Shown here: positions 19,372-27,652 of the stretch, piece after piece
How the letters are laid out: the number at the start of each line of letters is the position of its first letter
Position numbering within the stretch: position 1 is the stretch's first letter
From: Rhizobium giardinii bv. giardinii H152
GTDB taxonomy: Bacteria; Pseudomonadota; Alphaproteobacteria; Rhizobiales; Rhizobiaceae
Direction of reading: 5' to 3'
NCBI RefSeq assembly: GCF_000379605.1
Contig: NZ_KB902691.1
Location: 249,056-313,055, forward strand
Length of the DNA: 64,000 nucleotides
Notes under the pieces: generated by a model
Told to the model about the DNA's origin: nothing
The model's input: only the letters and a program-made list of their open reading frames with translations
Databases searched by the model: none
Translations under genes and position numbers: made by a program

Positions 19372-19474
19372 GCCCCTCATCCGGCCTATCGGCCACCTTC
19401 TCCCCGTTTGACGGGGAGAAGGGACAAGCGGCAAGCTCTGTTATCCCCTCTCCCTGCATGCGGGGAGAGGGCTA
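19372..19474. repeat. RIME-like palindromic repeat between emrA and emrB
   Basis: Two hairpins in series: CTTCTCCCC/GGGGAGAAG and CCCCTCTCCC/GGGGAGAGGG, preceded by CCCCTCATCCGGCC. The same architecture occurs at 25564-25680 and, in the opposite orientation, at the right edge of the window. It lies inside an apparent operon, where it could adjust expression of the downstream exporter. Confidence 0.8.
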
Positions 19475-19520
19475 GTTGGAGGAGCTTGGTCGAAAGAACA
19501 AGGCTATCACGGGCACCCGA

Positions 19521-20747
19521 TCACTTGACCGCGGCGACAGCCTGGTGCTGCGGCGCCGTGCGGGTATCGACATCGACGACGACGCTGAGACCCGCGCGCA
19601 ACCGTCCGCTGTCGAGCACGTCCTTCGGGAAGACGATGCGGACCGGCACGCGCTGGATCACCTTGGTGAAGTTGCCGGTGGCGTTTTCAGCCGGCAGCAG
19701 CGAGAAGACCGCACCGGAGGCCGGCGAGATCGACTGCACGGTGCCGACGATGGGCTCCTCGTCGAAGGCGTCCACATGGATGCTGACCTTCGAGCCCGGC
19801 ACCATGTGGGCGATCTGCGTTTCCTTGAAATTGGCGTCGATATAGAGCTGGTCGACCGGAACAAGGGCAGCCAGGCGCTGGCCGGCGGACACCAGGTCTC
19901 CGTCCTGAACGGCGAGATTGCCGACGATACCGTCATAGGGTGCTTTCAGGACCGTGAAGCCGAGGTCACGCTCGGCCTTGTCGCGCGCCAGTTCGAGCGA
20001 GCGGATGGTGCTCTCTGCTTCGGCGCGCTGCGCGGTCAGGACCGCGATGTTGGCGTTCGCGGCAACGATATTGGCATCCGCACCGGCGAGGTTGGCCTTG
20101 GCCTGGTCGAGCGCAACCTGCGCGCTGTCGAGGTCGGCGACCGTACCGACTGCCTTTGACTGGAGCTCGCTGGCACGCTTGAAAGTGATTTCGGCGCCCC
20201 GGACGCTCGCCTCGAGCGCGGCCTTCTGGGCCTGCGTCTGCTGCAGGCTGGCCTTGGCGCCGGCGATCTGCGCGTCGAAGCGCTGCAACGACAGCTTTTC
20301 GGTGTCGATCTGCGCCTTGGCCTGGTCGGCAGCGATGCGGTAATCTTCCTTGTCGAGCGTGATCAGCGGGTCGCCAGCCTTGACATGCTGGTTGGCAACG
20401 ACGTTGACCTTCTCGACATAACCGGAAACCTTCGGCGAGATCGAGGCGATGTCGCCCTCGATATAGGCATCGTCGGTCGAGATCATGAAGCGGCCATTGG
20501 TCCACCAGTCGTAGCCGTACCAGCCGCCGGCCGCGAGCGCAGCCATGGCGATCATCGGCATCAGAAGTTTGCGGCGCTTCGGCGCCGGCTTTTCCTCAGC
20601 CACGACAGCCTGCGGTGCCGCTTGCGCTTCGGTGGCGGGCTCGGTTACGCTCTTGGCTTCCGGGGTCGCGATGTGTTCGCTCGGAGCTTCGAAATCGTCG
20701 CCGACGGGGCGAACATGCGCAGCACCGGTCTTGCTTGAAACTGACAT
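19521..20747 (-). CDS. EmrA/HlyD-family membrane fusion protein
   Basis: A 408-residue periplasmic adaptor. An acidic, Ala-rich cytoplasmic N-terminus of about 58 residues precedes KRRKLLMPMIAMAALAAGGW, the single membrane span. ISTDDAYIEGDIASISPKVS begins the lipoyl half-motif, a long alpha-helical hairpin rich in Ala, Gln and Lys follows, and APYDGIVGNLAVQDGDLVSA is the second lipoyl half. It partners the downstream DHA2 exporter. The gene is divergent from a TetR gene with two operator copies between, so it is probably TetR-repressed. Confidence 0.9.
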   Translation of the reverse strand: MSVSSKTGAAHVRPVGDDFEAPSEHIATPEAKSVTEPATEAQAAPQAVVAEEKPAPKRRKLLMPMIAMAALAAGGWYGYDWWTNGRFMISTDDAYIEGDIASISPKVSGYVEKVNVVANQHVKAGDPLITLDKEDYRIAADQAKAQIDTEKLSLQRFDAQIAGAKASLQQTQAQKAALEASVRGAEITFKRASELQSKAVGTVADLDSAQVALDQAKANLAGADANIVAANANIAVLTAQRAEAESTIRSLELARDKAERDLGFTVLKAPYDGIVGNLAVQDGDLVSAGQRLAALVPVDQLYIDANFKETQIAHMVPGSKVSIHVDAFDEEPIVGTVQSISPASGAVFSLLPAENATGNFTKVIQRVPVRIVFPKDVLDSGRLRAGLSVVVDVDTRTAPQHQAVAAVK

Positions 20748-20781
20748 TGCGTCACCAACCCTTATGTGGGAGAATTCGAAC

Positions 20782-20797
20782 CGAACCGTTCAGTTCG
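20782..20797. promoter_or_regulatory. TetR operator copy 1
   Basis: CGAACCGTTCAGTTCG is a 16-bp inverted repeat of CGAAC/GTTCG with a nearly symmetric centre. Relative to the predicted promoters it lies just downstream of the emrA -10 and just upstream of the tetR -35. It shares its half-sites and length with copy 2. Confidence 0.8.
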
Positions 20798-20798
20798 A

Positions 20799-20829
20799 TT
20801 GACATAATGGCAAATCGCTCGCATATCAA
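20799..20829. promoter_or_regulatory. Overlapping divergent promoters for the tetR-like and emrA-like genes
   Basis: On the plus strand, TTGACA (20799-20804) and CATATC (20822-20827) are 17 bp apart. On the minus strand, TTGATA (20829-20824) and TATGTC (20806-20801) are also 17 bp apart. The two promoters occupy the same 31 bp face to face, so RNA polymerase can use only one at a time. Confidence 0.55.
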
Positions 20830-20836
20830 GTGAAAT

Positions 20837-20852
20837 CGAACCGATCGGTTCG
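20837..20852. promoter_or_regulatory. TetR operator copy 2
   Basis: CGAACCGATCGGTTCG is a perfect 16-bp palindrome, 55 bp centre-to-centre from copy 1. It lies just downstream of the tetR -10 and just upstream of the emrA -35. Confidence 0.85.
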
Positions 20853-20876
20853 AAAAAGTTAACAACGAGACAAGAA

Positions 20877-21602
20877 ATGTCCGGACAAGACGAAAAATTG
20901 GCAGAACCGGCAGAACCGAATGTGACGAAGGCGCGGGGCGGCGAGAACAGTCCGGCCGACGCATGCGCTCTTCCCGGCCGCCGCGCCGCCGGCGAGGATC
21001 CGGCCAAACGCGGCCAGATCATCGATGGCGCCAAGCGCGTGTTCATGAGCGTGGGCTTCGACGCCGCCAGCATGAACGACATAACGCGGGAAGCCGGGGT
21101 GTCGAAAGGCACCATCTACGTCTATTTCGAAAACAAGGAAGAGCTGTTTGCGGCGATGATCGAGCGCGAGCGCAATCGCGTCGTCCAGACCGTCAAGCAC
21201 GCGCTCGACGATCACGAGGCGATCGACGAGGCGCTTTTCGACTTCGGCGTGACGCTGACCACGCATATCACCGCCGACCCCACCATCCGCGCCATGCGCA
21301 TGGTCGTGGGCGTCAGCGACCGCATGCCACAGCTGGCCAAGCGCTTTTTCGCAGCGACGCCGGAAAGTGGCCTGACCGTCCTTCAGGCCTATCTCGACAG
21401 GCAGGTCGCCGCCGGCGCGCTCGACATCGAGGATACCGACCTGGCCGCCCGGCAATTCATCGAACTCTGCCTGGCCGGCATGTTGAAGCGCCGCCTGTTC
21501 AGCGAAATGACCGAAACGCCCGAACGCGGCTATATCGAAAAAACCGTGGCCTCGGCCATCAGGCTGTTCCGGGCGGGCTACGGCACCGGGGCGCATCGCT
21601 GA
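20877..21602 (+). CDS. TetR/AcrR-family repressor of the adjacent efflux genes
   Basis: A 241-residue regulator. After an unusually long N-terminal extension of about 40 residues, the HTH region runs IIDGAKRVFMSVGFDAASMN, DITREAGVSKGTIYVYFENK, the classic TetR signature. The C-terminal helical ligand domain resembles the AcrR/YbiH class (LAARQFIELCLAGMLKRRLF). It is divergent from the emrA-like gene with two 16-bp operators in a 130-bp spacer, so autoregulation and pump repression are likely. The inducer is unknown. Confidence 0.9.
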   Translation: MSGQDEKLAEPAEPNVTKARGGENSPADACALPGRRAAGEDPAKRGQIIDGAKRVFMSVGFDAASMNDITREAGVSKGTIYVYFENKEELFAAMIERERNRVVQTVKHALDDHEAIDEALFDFGVTLTTHITADPTIRAMRMVVGVSDRMPQLAKRFFAATPESGLTVLQAYLDRQVAAGALDIEDTDLAARQFIELCLAGMLKRRLFSEMTETPERGYIEKTVASAIRLFRAGYGTGAHR

Positions 21603-21715
21603 CGACCTTGCCTGGTCGCCTGCCTGCGCCAGTTTTCTCCCTATTCAGCAACCACGATCAAGCGCGGCTCGGCTACAGGCGCTAAAACGGCATCCGGTTT
21701 GCTGCGGGAGGCGAA

Positions 21716-22555
21716 ATGAATGCTATCGGCAAGGCGGTCTGGTTCATCGAAAGCCACTTCGCCAGCGATATTACACTGGAAGACGTCGCCGAGACGGCGG
21801 GGCTTTCCCGCTACCATCTCTCGCGCGTCTTCGGCCTGACAACGGGCCGGTCGATCAGTGAATATATCCGGGCCCGGCGCCTGAGCGCGGCGGCCTTGTC
21901 GCTTGCCGGCGGCGCACCCAACATTCTCGCAGTCGCCCTTGATGCGGGCTACAACTCGCATGAAGCCTTCACCCGTGCCTTCCGCGATCATTTCGGCGTG
22001 ACGCCGGAAGAGGTCCGCAACCGGGGGCACCTTGGCGACCTCGATCTCATGGAGCCTATCCGCATGGACACCACGCCCCTCCCCAAACTGGAAGAACCCC
22101 GTTTCGAAACCACGCCCGCCATGCTGATGGCGGGTCTGCAGCAGACCTACAGCCATGGCGGCAATGCCGGGATTCCCTCTCAATGGCAGCAATTCAACGT
22201 GTATTTCGGCGAAATCCCCAGCCAGATCGGCAATGTCGCCTATGGCATCTGCACGCAGGCAGACGGCCAGGACGGCAGCTTTCAATATATGACCGCGGTC
22301 GAAGTGCGCGCTACTGATGGCTTGCCGGCCGGCTTCGAATCCCTGAAGCTTCCCGCCCAGACCTATGCGGTGTTTGCCCATCGCGGCCATATCTCCAGCA
22401 TTCAGGCGACTTGCCATGCGATCTTTGCCGAATGGCTTCCCGCCTCAGGTTACGAGCACGCCGGACTTCCGGATCTGATGGAGCGTTATGACGACCGGTT
22501 CGATGTCCGCACCGGCACGGGGCTCACCGAAATATGGATTCCGGTGACCAATTAA
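21716..22555 (+). CDS. AraC-family regulator with GyrI-like effector domain
   Basis: A 279-residue regulator of the SoxS/Rob-like layout. The N-terminal double HTH has [20 protein letters not shown] and [20 protein letters not shown]; residues about 125-279 form a GyrI/SHS2 ligand-binding domain ending [19 protein letters not shown] precedes the ATG. Such proteins often respond to lipophilic compounds or cationic drugs, in keeping with the efflux genes nearby, although no direct link is visible. Confidence 0.88.
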   Translation: MNAIGKAVWFIESHFASDITLEDVAETAGLSRYHLSRVFGLTTGRSISEYIRARRLSAAALSLAGGAPNILAVALDAGYNSHEAFTRAFRDHFGVTPEEVRNRGHLGDLDLMEPIRMDTTPLPKLEEPRFETTPAMLMAGLQQTYSHGGNAGIPSQWQQFNVYFGEIPSQIGNVAYGICTQADGQDGSFQYMTAVEVRATDGLPAGFESLKLPAQTYAVFAHRGHISSIQATCHAIFAEWLPASGYEHAGLPDLMERYDDRFDVRTGTGLTEIWIPVTN

Positions 22556-22612
22556 CGGTATCAATAGCCGCCGGAATGCCCTGCAGCGCTTGTCATGGCG
22601 CAGATTCTGCAT

Positions 22613-22669
22613 ACATAGGGAAAGTCATTTCGCCCGCGCCACCCCTCGGTTGCGCGGGCTCCCTTATGT
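22613..22669 (+). promoter_or_regulatory. Structured 5' leader upstream of the TerC-family gene
   Basis: GCCCGCGC (22632-22639) pairs with GCGCGGGC (22652-22659) around a 12-nt loop. Flanking ACATAGGG and CCCTTATGT can extend the structure beyond an 11-nt internal asymmetry. It lies 33 nt before the start codon. The position recalls the manganese (yybP-ykoY) riboswitch of many TerC genes, but the conserved loop sequences of that class are not recognisable. Confidence 0.45.
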
Positions 22670-22701
22670 GCCCTTTGAATCGAGGAAGGAACCACCCCCC
22701 G

Positions 22702-23451
22702 ATGCAGGACATTTTGCTCCTTTTGCAAGATCCGACCGCCTGGATTGCCCTGATCACGCTGATCGTCATGGAGGTCGTGCTCGGCATCGACAACCTCATC
22801 TTCATCTCGATCCTGACCAACAAGCTGCCGGCGGAGCACCGCGAGAAGGCCCGTCGCATCGGCATCGGCCTGGCGCTGCTCATGCGGCTCGGCCTGCTGG
22901 GGACGATCGCCTGGATCGTGCAACTGACGACGCCGGTGTTCGAGGCCTTCGGCCATGGCTTCTCCTGGAAGGACATGATCCTTATCGCCGGCGGCCTGTT
23001 CCTCGTCTGGAAGGCCACCAAGGAAATTCACCACAATGTCGATCCGCAGGATCACGAGGAGGATTTCATTGCCAGCTCGGCGACCACCGGCTTTGCCGCA
23101 GCGATCGGCCAGATCCTGCTGCTCGACCTGGTGTTCTCCGTCGACAGCATCATCACCGCCGTCGGCATGACACCGCATCTGCCGATCATGGTGGTCGCCG
23201 TCGTCGTCGCCGTCACCGTCATGCTGGTGGCGTCCGGCCCGCTTGCCCGCTTCATCGAGAGGAACCCGACCATCGTCATGCTGGCGCTCGGCTTCCTCCT
23301 GATGATCGGCACGACGCTGATCGCCGAAGGCGCCGGCTTCCATGTGCCGAAAGGCTATGTCTACGCCGCCATGGCTTTTTCTGCCCTTGTCGAAGTGCTC
23401 AACATGCTGTCGCGCCGCAAGCGGCAGAGGGAAAAGGCTGCGCAACACTGA
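22702..23451 (+). CDS. TerC-family integral membrane protein
   Basis: A 249-residue inner-membrane protein with about seven spans. It carries the two diagnostic acidic motifs, [15 protein letters not shown] near the N-terminus and [18 protein letters not shown] after a central loop rich in His and acidic residues ([13 protein letters not shown]). TerC-family proteins of this YgdQ/YkoY type are associated with metal (notably Mn) export or metalation of exported enzymes, which is family knowledge. The ATG at 22702 has AGGAAGGA upstream. A strong terminator follows. Confidence 0.9.
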   Translation: MQDILLLLQDPTAWIALITLIVMEVVLGIDNLIFISILTNKLPAEHREKARRIGIGLALLMRLGLLGTIAWIVQLTTPVFEAFGHGFSWKDMILIAGGLFLVWKATKEIHHNVDPQDHEEDFIASSATTGFAAAIGQILLLDLVFSVDSIITAVGMTPHLPIMVVAVVVAVTVMLVASGPLARFIERNPTIVMLALGFLLMIGTTLIAEGAGFHVPKGYVYAAMAFSALVEVLNMLSRRKRQREKAAQH

Positions 23452-23490
23452 CCACGCGATAGAACCGGGGCAAAGAGCCCGAGAGCATGA

Positions 23491-23526
23491 AGGGAGCGCT
23501 GCCGGATGGCGGCGCTTCCTTTTTTT
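23491..23526 (+). terminator. Intrinsic terminator after the TerC-family gene
   Basis: AGGGAGCGC-T-GCC pairs with GGC-G-GCGCTTCCT around a 4-nt loop, followed immediately by seven T residues. This is a textbook rho-independent terminator on the plus strand. Confidence 0.9.
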
Positions 23527-23576
23527 GTCAGGTCGCTGGTCATCGGGAGCCTGTCGCGACCGGCGGACAGGACATG

Positions 23577-23610
23577 AAAAAGCCCCGGGACCGCCCATCC
23601 CGAGGCTTTT
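23577..23610. terminator. Second, bidirectional intrinsic terminator
   Basis: AAAAAGCC-CCGGGA pairs with TCCCGA-GGCTTTT, giving T tracts on both strands (five on the minus, four on the plus). No minus-strand gene is visible to the right for it to terminate, which raises the possibility of an unannotated transcript there. Confidence 0.8.
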
Positions 23611-24095
23611 CAACGTTTGCACACAGTGAGGATACGAAGCCGAAGGGGTAAGGAGCTCGTCTGCCTTTTCGTTGGCCACGAAGAGAAACCGGAAAAATCT
23701 CCGTATTCTCCATCTCCCTCGCGTCCGGTTGCCACGGATTCGCATTCCTCAGCAAGAAAACGGCCGGCCGCAGCAATGGTTCCAGCTTTTTCGACTATTT
23801 TTCCGCTCTGCCTTCAGGTTTTTCAGCCCTGCGCAAAGCCTTGCCGCCGCTCCCTGTCGAAAAACGCGCGATTTGCCGGTAGCCGGGCACAAAACCCGCG
23901 GCCAACGGCTGGAGCGCAGTTTTCCTTGACGCGCCCGGTTGAATATGGTCTCACGCCAGCCAAATGGAATTTCCGGTATTTTCCGCCATTTCAGGCATCA
24001 ATCGGGCATTTCCTTCCCTTAAAGCATGCGCCTTCGCGTCCGGACACCACTCCCCGGCACCAAAGGCCGAAAGCACGTCAACGCGGGCCAGGATC
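23611..24095. other. 485-bp interval without a supportable protein gene, upstream of gltX
   Basis: The interval must hold the gltX promoter; CTTGAC at 23925-23930 could be a -35 element but lacks a clear -10. Short open frames on both strands have no ribosome-binding site and run through the terminator. No tRNA cloverleaf was found by eye. A small RNA on the minus strand ending at the bidirectional terminator is possible. Confidence 0.4.
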
Positions 24096-25562
24096 ATGAT
24101 AGACAGACCAGTCCGGGTGCGGATTGCACCTTCCCCCACCGGCGAGCCGCATGTCGGCACCGCCTATATCGCCCTTTTCAACTATCTCTTCGCGAAGAAG
24201 CACGGCGGCGAATTCATCCTGCGCATCGAGGACACCGATGCCACCCGCTCGACGCCGGAGTTCGAGCAGAAGGTGCTGGACGCGCTGAAATGGTGTGGGC
24301 TGAAATGGTCTGAAGGCCCGGATATCGGCGGTCCCTATGGCCCTTACCGGCAGAGTGACCGCAAGGATCTCTACCGCCCCTATGTCGAGAAGATCGTCGA
24401 AAACGGCCATGGTTTCCGCTGTTTCTGCACGCCCGAGCGGCTCGAGCAGATGCGCGAGGCGCAGCGCGCCGCCGGCAAGCCGCCGAAATATGACGGCCGT
24501 TGCCTGAGCCTTTCGGCGGAGGAAGTCACCGGCCGCGTCAACGCGGGCGAGCCGCATGTGGTGCGGATGAAGATCCCGACCGAAGGCTCGTGCAAGTTCC
24601 ATGACGGCGTTTATGGCGACGTGGAAATCCCGTGGGATGCGGTCGACATGCAGGTCCTGCTCAAGGCCGACGGCATGCCGACCTATCATATGGCCAACGT
24701 CGTCGACGACCACATGATGAGGATCACCCATGTCGCCCGCGGCGAGGAGTGGCTGGCCTCGGTGCCGAAGCACATCCTGATCTACCGGTATCTCGGCCTC
24801 GAGCCGCCGGTGTTCATGCACCTGTCGCTGATGCGCAATGCCGACAAGTCCAAGCTGTCGAAACGCAAGAACCCGACATCGATCTCCTACTACACGGCGC
24901 TCGGCTACCTGCCGGAAGCGCTGATGAACTTCCTCGGCCTGTTCTTCATCCAGATCGCCGAGGGCGAGGAGATGCTGACCATGGATCAGCTCGCCGGAAA
25001 ATTCGATCCGGAAAACCTCTCGAAGGCCGGTGCGATCTTCGACATCCAGAAGCTCGATTGGCTGAACGGCCGCTGGCTGCGCGAGGGTCTGAGCGAAGAG
25101 GAATTTGCCGCCCGCGTGCTCTCCTGGGCAATGGAAAACGACCGCGTCAAGCAGGGCCTCAAGCTCTCGCAGTCGCGCATCACCAAGCTTGGCGAACTGC
25201 CCGACCTAGCCGGCTTCCTGTTCAAGTCGGACCTTGGCCTCGATGCGTCGTCTTTCGCCAAGGTGAAGTCGCCGCCCGACGAGCTGGTCGCCATCTTCAA
25301 CGAGGTGCAGCCCTCGCTCGAAAAGATCCTCGAATGGAACGTCGAAGCGATCGAGGCCGAACTGCGCGCGGTGGCCGAACGCCTCGACAAGAAGCTGAAG
25401 GTGGTCGTCGCGCCGCTCTTCATCGCCGTTTCCGGTTCGTCGCGCTCGCTGCCACTGTTTGATTCCATGGCGATCCTTGGCCGCTCGGTCGTGCGCCAGC
25501 GGCTGAAGGTTGCCGGCCAGGTTGCGGCGAGCATGGCGGGCAGCGGCAGCAGCAAGGCTTAG
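24096..25562 (+). CDS. gltX: Glutamyl-tRNA synthetase
   Basis: A 488-residue class I aminoacyl-tRNA synthetase charging tRNA(Glu), and in organisms lacking GlnRS also tRNA(Gln). The HIGH-type motif is in RIAPSPTGEPHVGTAYIAL and the KMSKS-type motif in DKSKLSKRKNPTS; the anticodon-binding helical domain follows. The ATG at 24096 is chosen because the family N-terminus (MIDRPVRVRIAPSP) begins there. Rhizobia often carry two gltX paralogues; I recall the lysS-adjacent copy as one of them. lysS follows after a RIME-like repeat. Confidence 0.95.
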   Translation: MIDRPVRVRIAPSPTGEPHVGTAYIALFNYLFAKKHGGEFILRIEDTDATRSTPEFEQKVLDALKWCGLKWSEGPDIGGPYGPYRQSDRKDLYRPYVEKIVENGHGFRCFCTPERLEQMREAQRAAGKPPKYDGRCLSLSAEEVTGRVNAGEPHVVRMKIPTEGSCKFHDGVYGDVEIPWDAVDMQVLLKADGMPTYHMANVVDDHMMRITHVARGEEWLASVPKHILIYRYLGLEPPVFMHLSLMRNADKSKLSKRKNPTSISYYTALGYLPEALMNFLGLFFIQIAEGEEMLTMDQLAGKFDPENLSKAGAIFDIQKLDWLNGRWLREGLSEEEFAARVLSWAMENDRVKQGLKLSQSRITKLGELPDLAGFLFKSDLGLDASSFAKVKSPPDELVAIFNEVQPSLEKILEWNVEAIEAELRAVAERLDKKLKVVVAPLFIAVSGSSRSLPLFDSMAILGRSVVRQRLKVAGQVAASMAGSGSSKA

Positions 25563-25563
25563 C

Positions 25564-25680
25564 TGCCCCTCATCCGCCCTCCGGGCACCTTCTCCCCGCA
25601 TAGGGGGAGAAGAACAGGCGGCAAACTCTTTAGTCCCCTCTCCCCGCCTGCGGGGAGAGGGTTAGGGTGAGGGGCACAGC
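25564..25680. repeat. RIME-like palindromic repeat between gltX and lysS
   Basis: It begins one base after the gltX stop. It has the same two-hairpin layout as the copy at 19372: CTTCTCCCC/GGGGGAGAAG and CCCCTCTCCCC/GGGGAGAGGG, separated by CAGGCGGCAAACTCTTTAGT. It may act as the gltX 3' end or as a processing site. Confidence 0.8.
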
Positions 25681-25740
25681 CCCACACACAGGCGAAATGA
25701 AACTGTATATCGCGGCAGTGGCCGCGACAGGAACTGAACA

Positions 25741-27237
25741 ATGAACGACAAGACCCAGGAAACAGCCCTCTCCTCCGATGTCACGGAAGTGCGCGCCCAG
25801 AAGCTGAAGCTGCTGCGCGAACAGGTCGGCGACGTCTATCCGGCGCATTTCCATCGCTCGATCACCAATGGCGAACTGGCGCAAAAATACGAGAGCCTTG
25901 AGCCCGATACGGAAACGCAGGATGTCGTGACCGTTGCCGGCCGCGTCTATTCCTCGCGCAATTCCGGCATGTTCATGGATATTCGGGATGCCGGCGGCAA
26001 GATCCAGATCTTTTCCCACAAGGACACGACCCCGGAAGAAGCCCGCGCGCTGCTGCCGATGGTCGACATCGGCGACATCATCGGCGTCACCGGCATTGTC
26101 CGCCGCACCAAGCGCGGCGAGCTGACGATCAATGCGCAAGAGATCACCATGCTCACCAAGTCGCTGCTGCCGATGCCGGAAAAGTGGCACGGCCTGTCCG
26201 ACATCGAGCTGCGCTACCGCAAGCGTCATCTCGACATCATGACCAACGACGAATCGAAGCTGCGATTCCAGAGCCGCTCGAAGATCGTCTCCGGCATCCG
26301 CCGTTTCATGGAAAACGACGGCTTCATGGAAGTCGAGACGCCGATGCTGCACTCGGTCTATGGCGGCGCCACCGCCGAGCCCTTCAAGACGCACCACAAC
26401 ACGCTGAAGCTCGACATGTACCTGCGCATCGCGCCCGAGCTGTTCCTGAAGCGCACCCTGGTTTCCGGCCTCACCGACAAGGTGTTCGAGATCAACCGCA
26501 ACTTCCGCAACGAAGGCGTCTCCACCCGGCACAATCCCGAATTCACTATGATGGAGTGCTACTGGGCCTATGCCGATTACGAGGACATCATGGACCTCGT
26601 CGAGCGGCTCTTCTCCGAACTGGCGATGAAGGTCCATGGCAGCACCGAATTCGCCTATGGCGACAAGGAAATCTCCTTCAAGGGGCCGTTCCGCCGCGTG
26701 CCGATGCCGGATGCCGTGAAGGAAGCGACCGGCATCGATTTCCTGTCGATCAAGACCGACGAGGAAGCGCGTACCGCCGCCAGGGCTGCCGGCTTCGAGG
26801 TCGAGAAGGACTGGACCTGGGGCGAATGCCTCGCCTTCATCTTCGAAGAGAAGGTCGAGCCCACCCTGATCCAGCCGGCCCATGTCACGCATTTCCCGAA
26901 GGACATCTCGCCCTTTGCCAAGGAAGTGCCGGGCGAGCCGCGCCTCGTCGAGCGCTTCGAGACCTATTGCAACACCTGGGAACTCGGCAACGCCTTTTCG
27001 GAACTCAACGATCCGGAAGAGCAGCGCGCCCGCATGGTCGAGCAGTTGGAGCAGGCGCATGCGCGCGGCGAGAAGGCAAAGCAGCTGGACGACGAATTCC
27101 TCGACGCCATCGACCAGGGCATGCCGCCCGCCGGGGGCCTCGGCATCGGCGTCGACCGGTTGATCATGCTGCTCACCAACGCACCGTCGATCCGCGACGT
27201 CATCCTCTTCCCGGCCCGCCGCAGCAAGGGGGACTGA
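25741..27237 (+). CDS. lysS: Lysyl-tRNA synthetase, class II
   Basis: A 498-residue class II synthetase. The N-terminal OB-fold anticodon domain (about residues 60-160) includes VAGRVYSSRNSGMFMDIRD. Motif 2 is in NRNFRNEGVSTRHNPEFTMM and motif 3 in GGLGIGVDRLIMLLT near the C-terminus. Many alphaproteobacteria have a class I LysRS instead, so class II here is informative. A weak CAGGAAC site precedes the ATG. Confidence 0.95.
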   Translation: MNDKTQETALSSDVTEVRAQKLKLLREQVGDVYPAHFHRSITNGELAQKYESLEPDTETQDVVTVAGRVYSSRNSGMFMDIRDAGGKIQIFSHKDTTPEEARALLPMVDIGDIIGVTGIVRRTKRGELTINAQEITMLTKSLLPMPEKWHGLSDIELRYRKRHLDIMTNDESKLRFQSRSKIVSGIRRFMENDGFMEVETPMLHSVYGGATAEPFKTHHNTLKLDMYLRIAPELFLKRTLVSGLTDKVFEINRNFRNEGVSTRHNPEFTMMECYWAYADYEDIMDLVERLFSELAMKVHGSTEFAYGDKEISFKGPFRRVPMPDAVKEATGIDFLSIKTDEEARTAARAAGFEVEKDWTWGECLAFIFEEKVEPTLIQPAHVTHFPKDISPFAKEVPGEPRLVERFETYCNTWELGNAFSELNDPEEQRARMVEQLEQAHARGEKAKQLDDEFLDAIDQGMPPAGGLGIGVDRLIMLLTNAPSIRDVILFPARRSKGD

Positions 27238-27346
27238 GACCCACGTCAGGAGCGCGCCGGCCGCAGGCGGCGTCTCTCCCCCGGCAAATGGAACTTTTAC
27301 CGATCCCGCGCGTCAATCCGGGCAGAATCGGCAAAGGAACCTTCCC

Positions 27347-27520
27347 ATGCTCAAATGGGCTCTTATCTTTCTGGTCATCTCGCTGATCACAGGATTTCTC
27401 GGGTTTTCCGGCGTCTCGGCCGCAGCCGCGACAATCTCGCGCGTGCTCTTCGCCATCGCCCTGATCATCTTCCTGATCTTCGTGGCTCTCGCCTTCTTCG
27501 CTACCAGCGCGGTCGTTTGA
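27347..27520 (+). CDS. DUF1328/YtjA-family small membrane protein
   Basis: A 57-residue protein, almost entirely two hydrophobic helices: MLKWALIFLVISLITGFLGF and, after SGVSAAAATISR, VLFAIALIIFLIFVALAFF. This matches the DUF1328 (UPF0391) family in length and in the MLKWALIFLVI opening. AAAGGAAC lies upstream of the ATG. The function is unknown; family members are often expressed under stress. A gene this short is easily missed. Confidence 0.85.
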   Translation: MLKWALIFLVISLITGFLGFSGVSAAAATISRVLFAIALIIFLIFVALAFFATSAVV

Positions 27521-27620
27521 CAGAGCAACAAGCGTCGCTGGTACGGTGAGAGTCCGACTCACCAAGCGGTTTCCGGCCGAAATCCTGCTCTACTTCTTGG
27601 TTTTGTAGAGCCGGTTGAGA

Positions 27621-27643
27621 TTTCAGGTCGATTCGACCTGAAA
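27621..27643. terminator. Stem-loop between convergent DUF1328 and hypothetical genes
   Basis: TTTCAGGTCG and CGACCTGAAA form a perfect 10-bp stem with a 3-nt loop. A-rich and T-rich ends make it a plausible bidirectional terminator. A further hairpin (GGTGAG/CTCACC) lies near 27545. Confidence 0.65.
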
Positions 27644-27652
27644 CATCCGGGT

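Noticed and set aside
22560-22701. Standard yybP-ykoY manganese riboswitch before the TerC-family gene
   Set aside because: A stem is present, but the conserved loop sequences are not recognisable, so only a generic structured leader is claimed.
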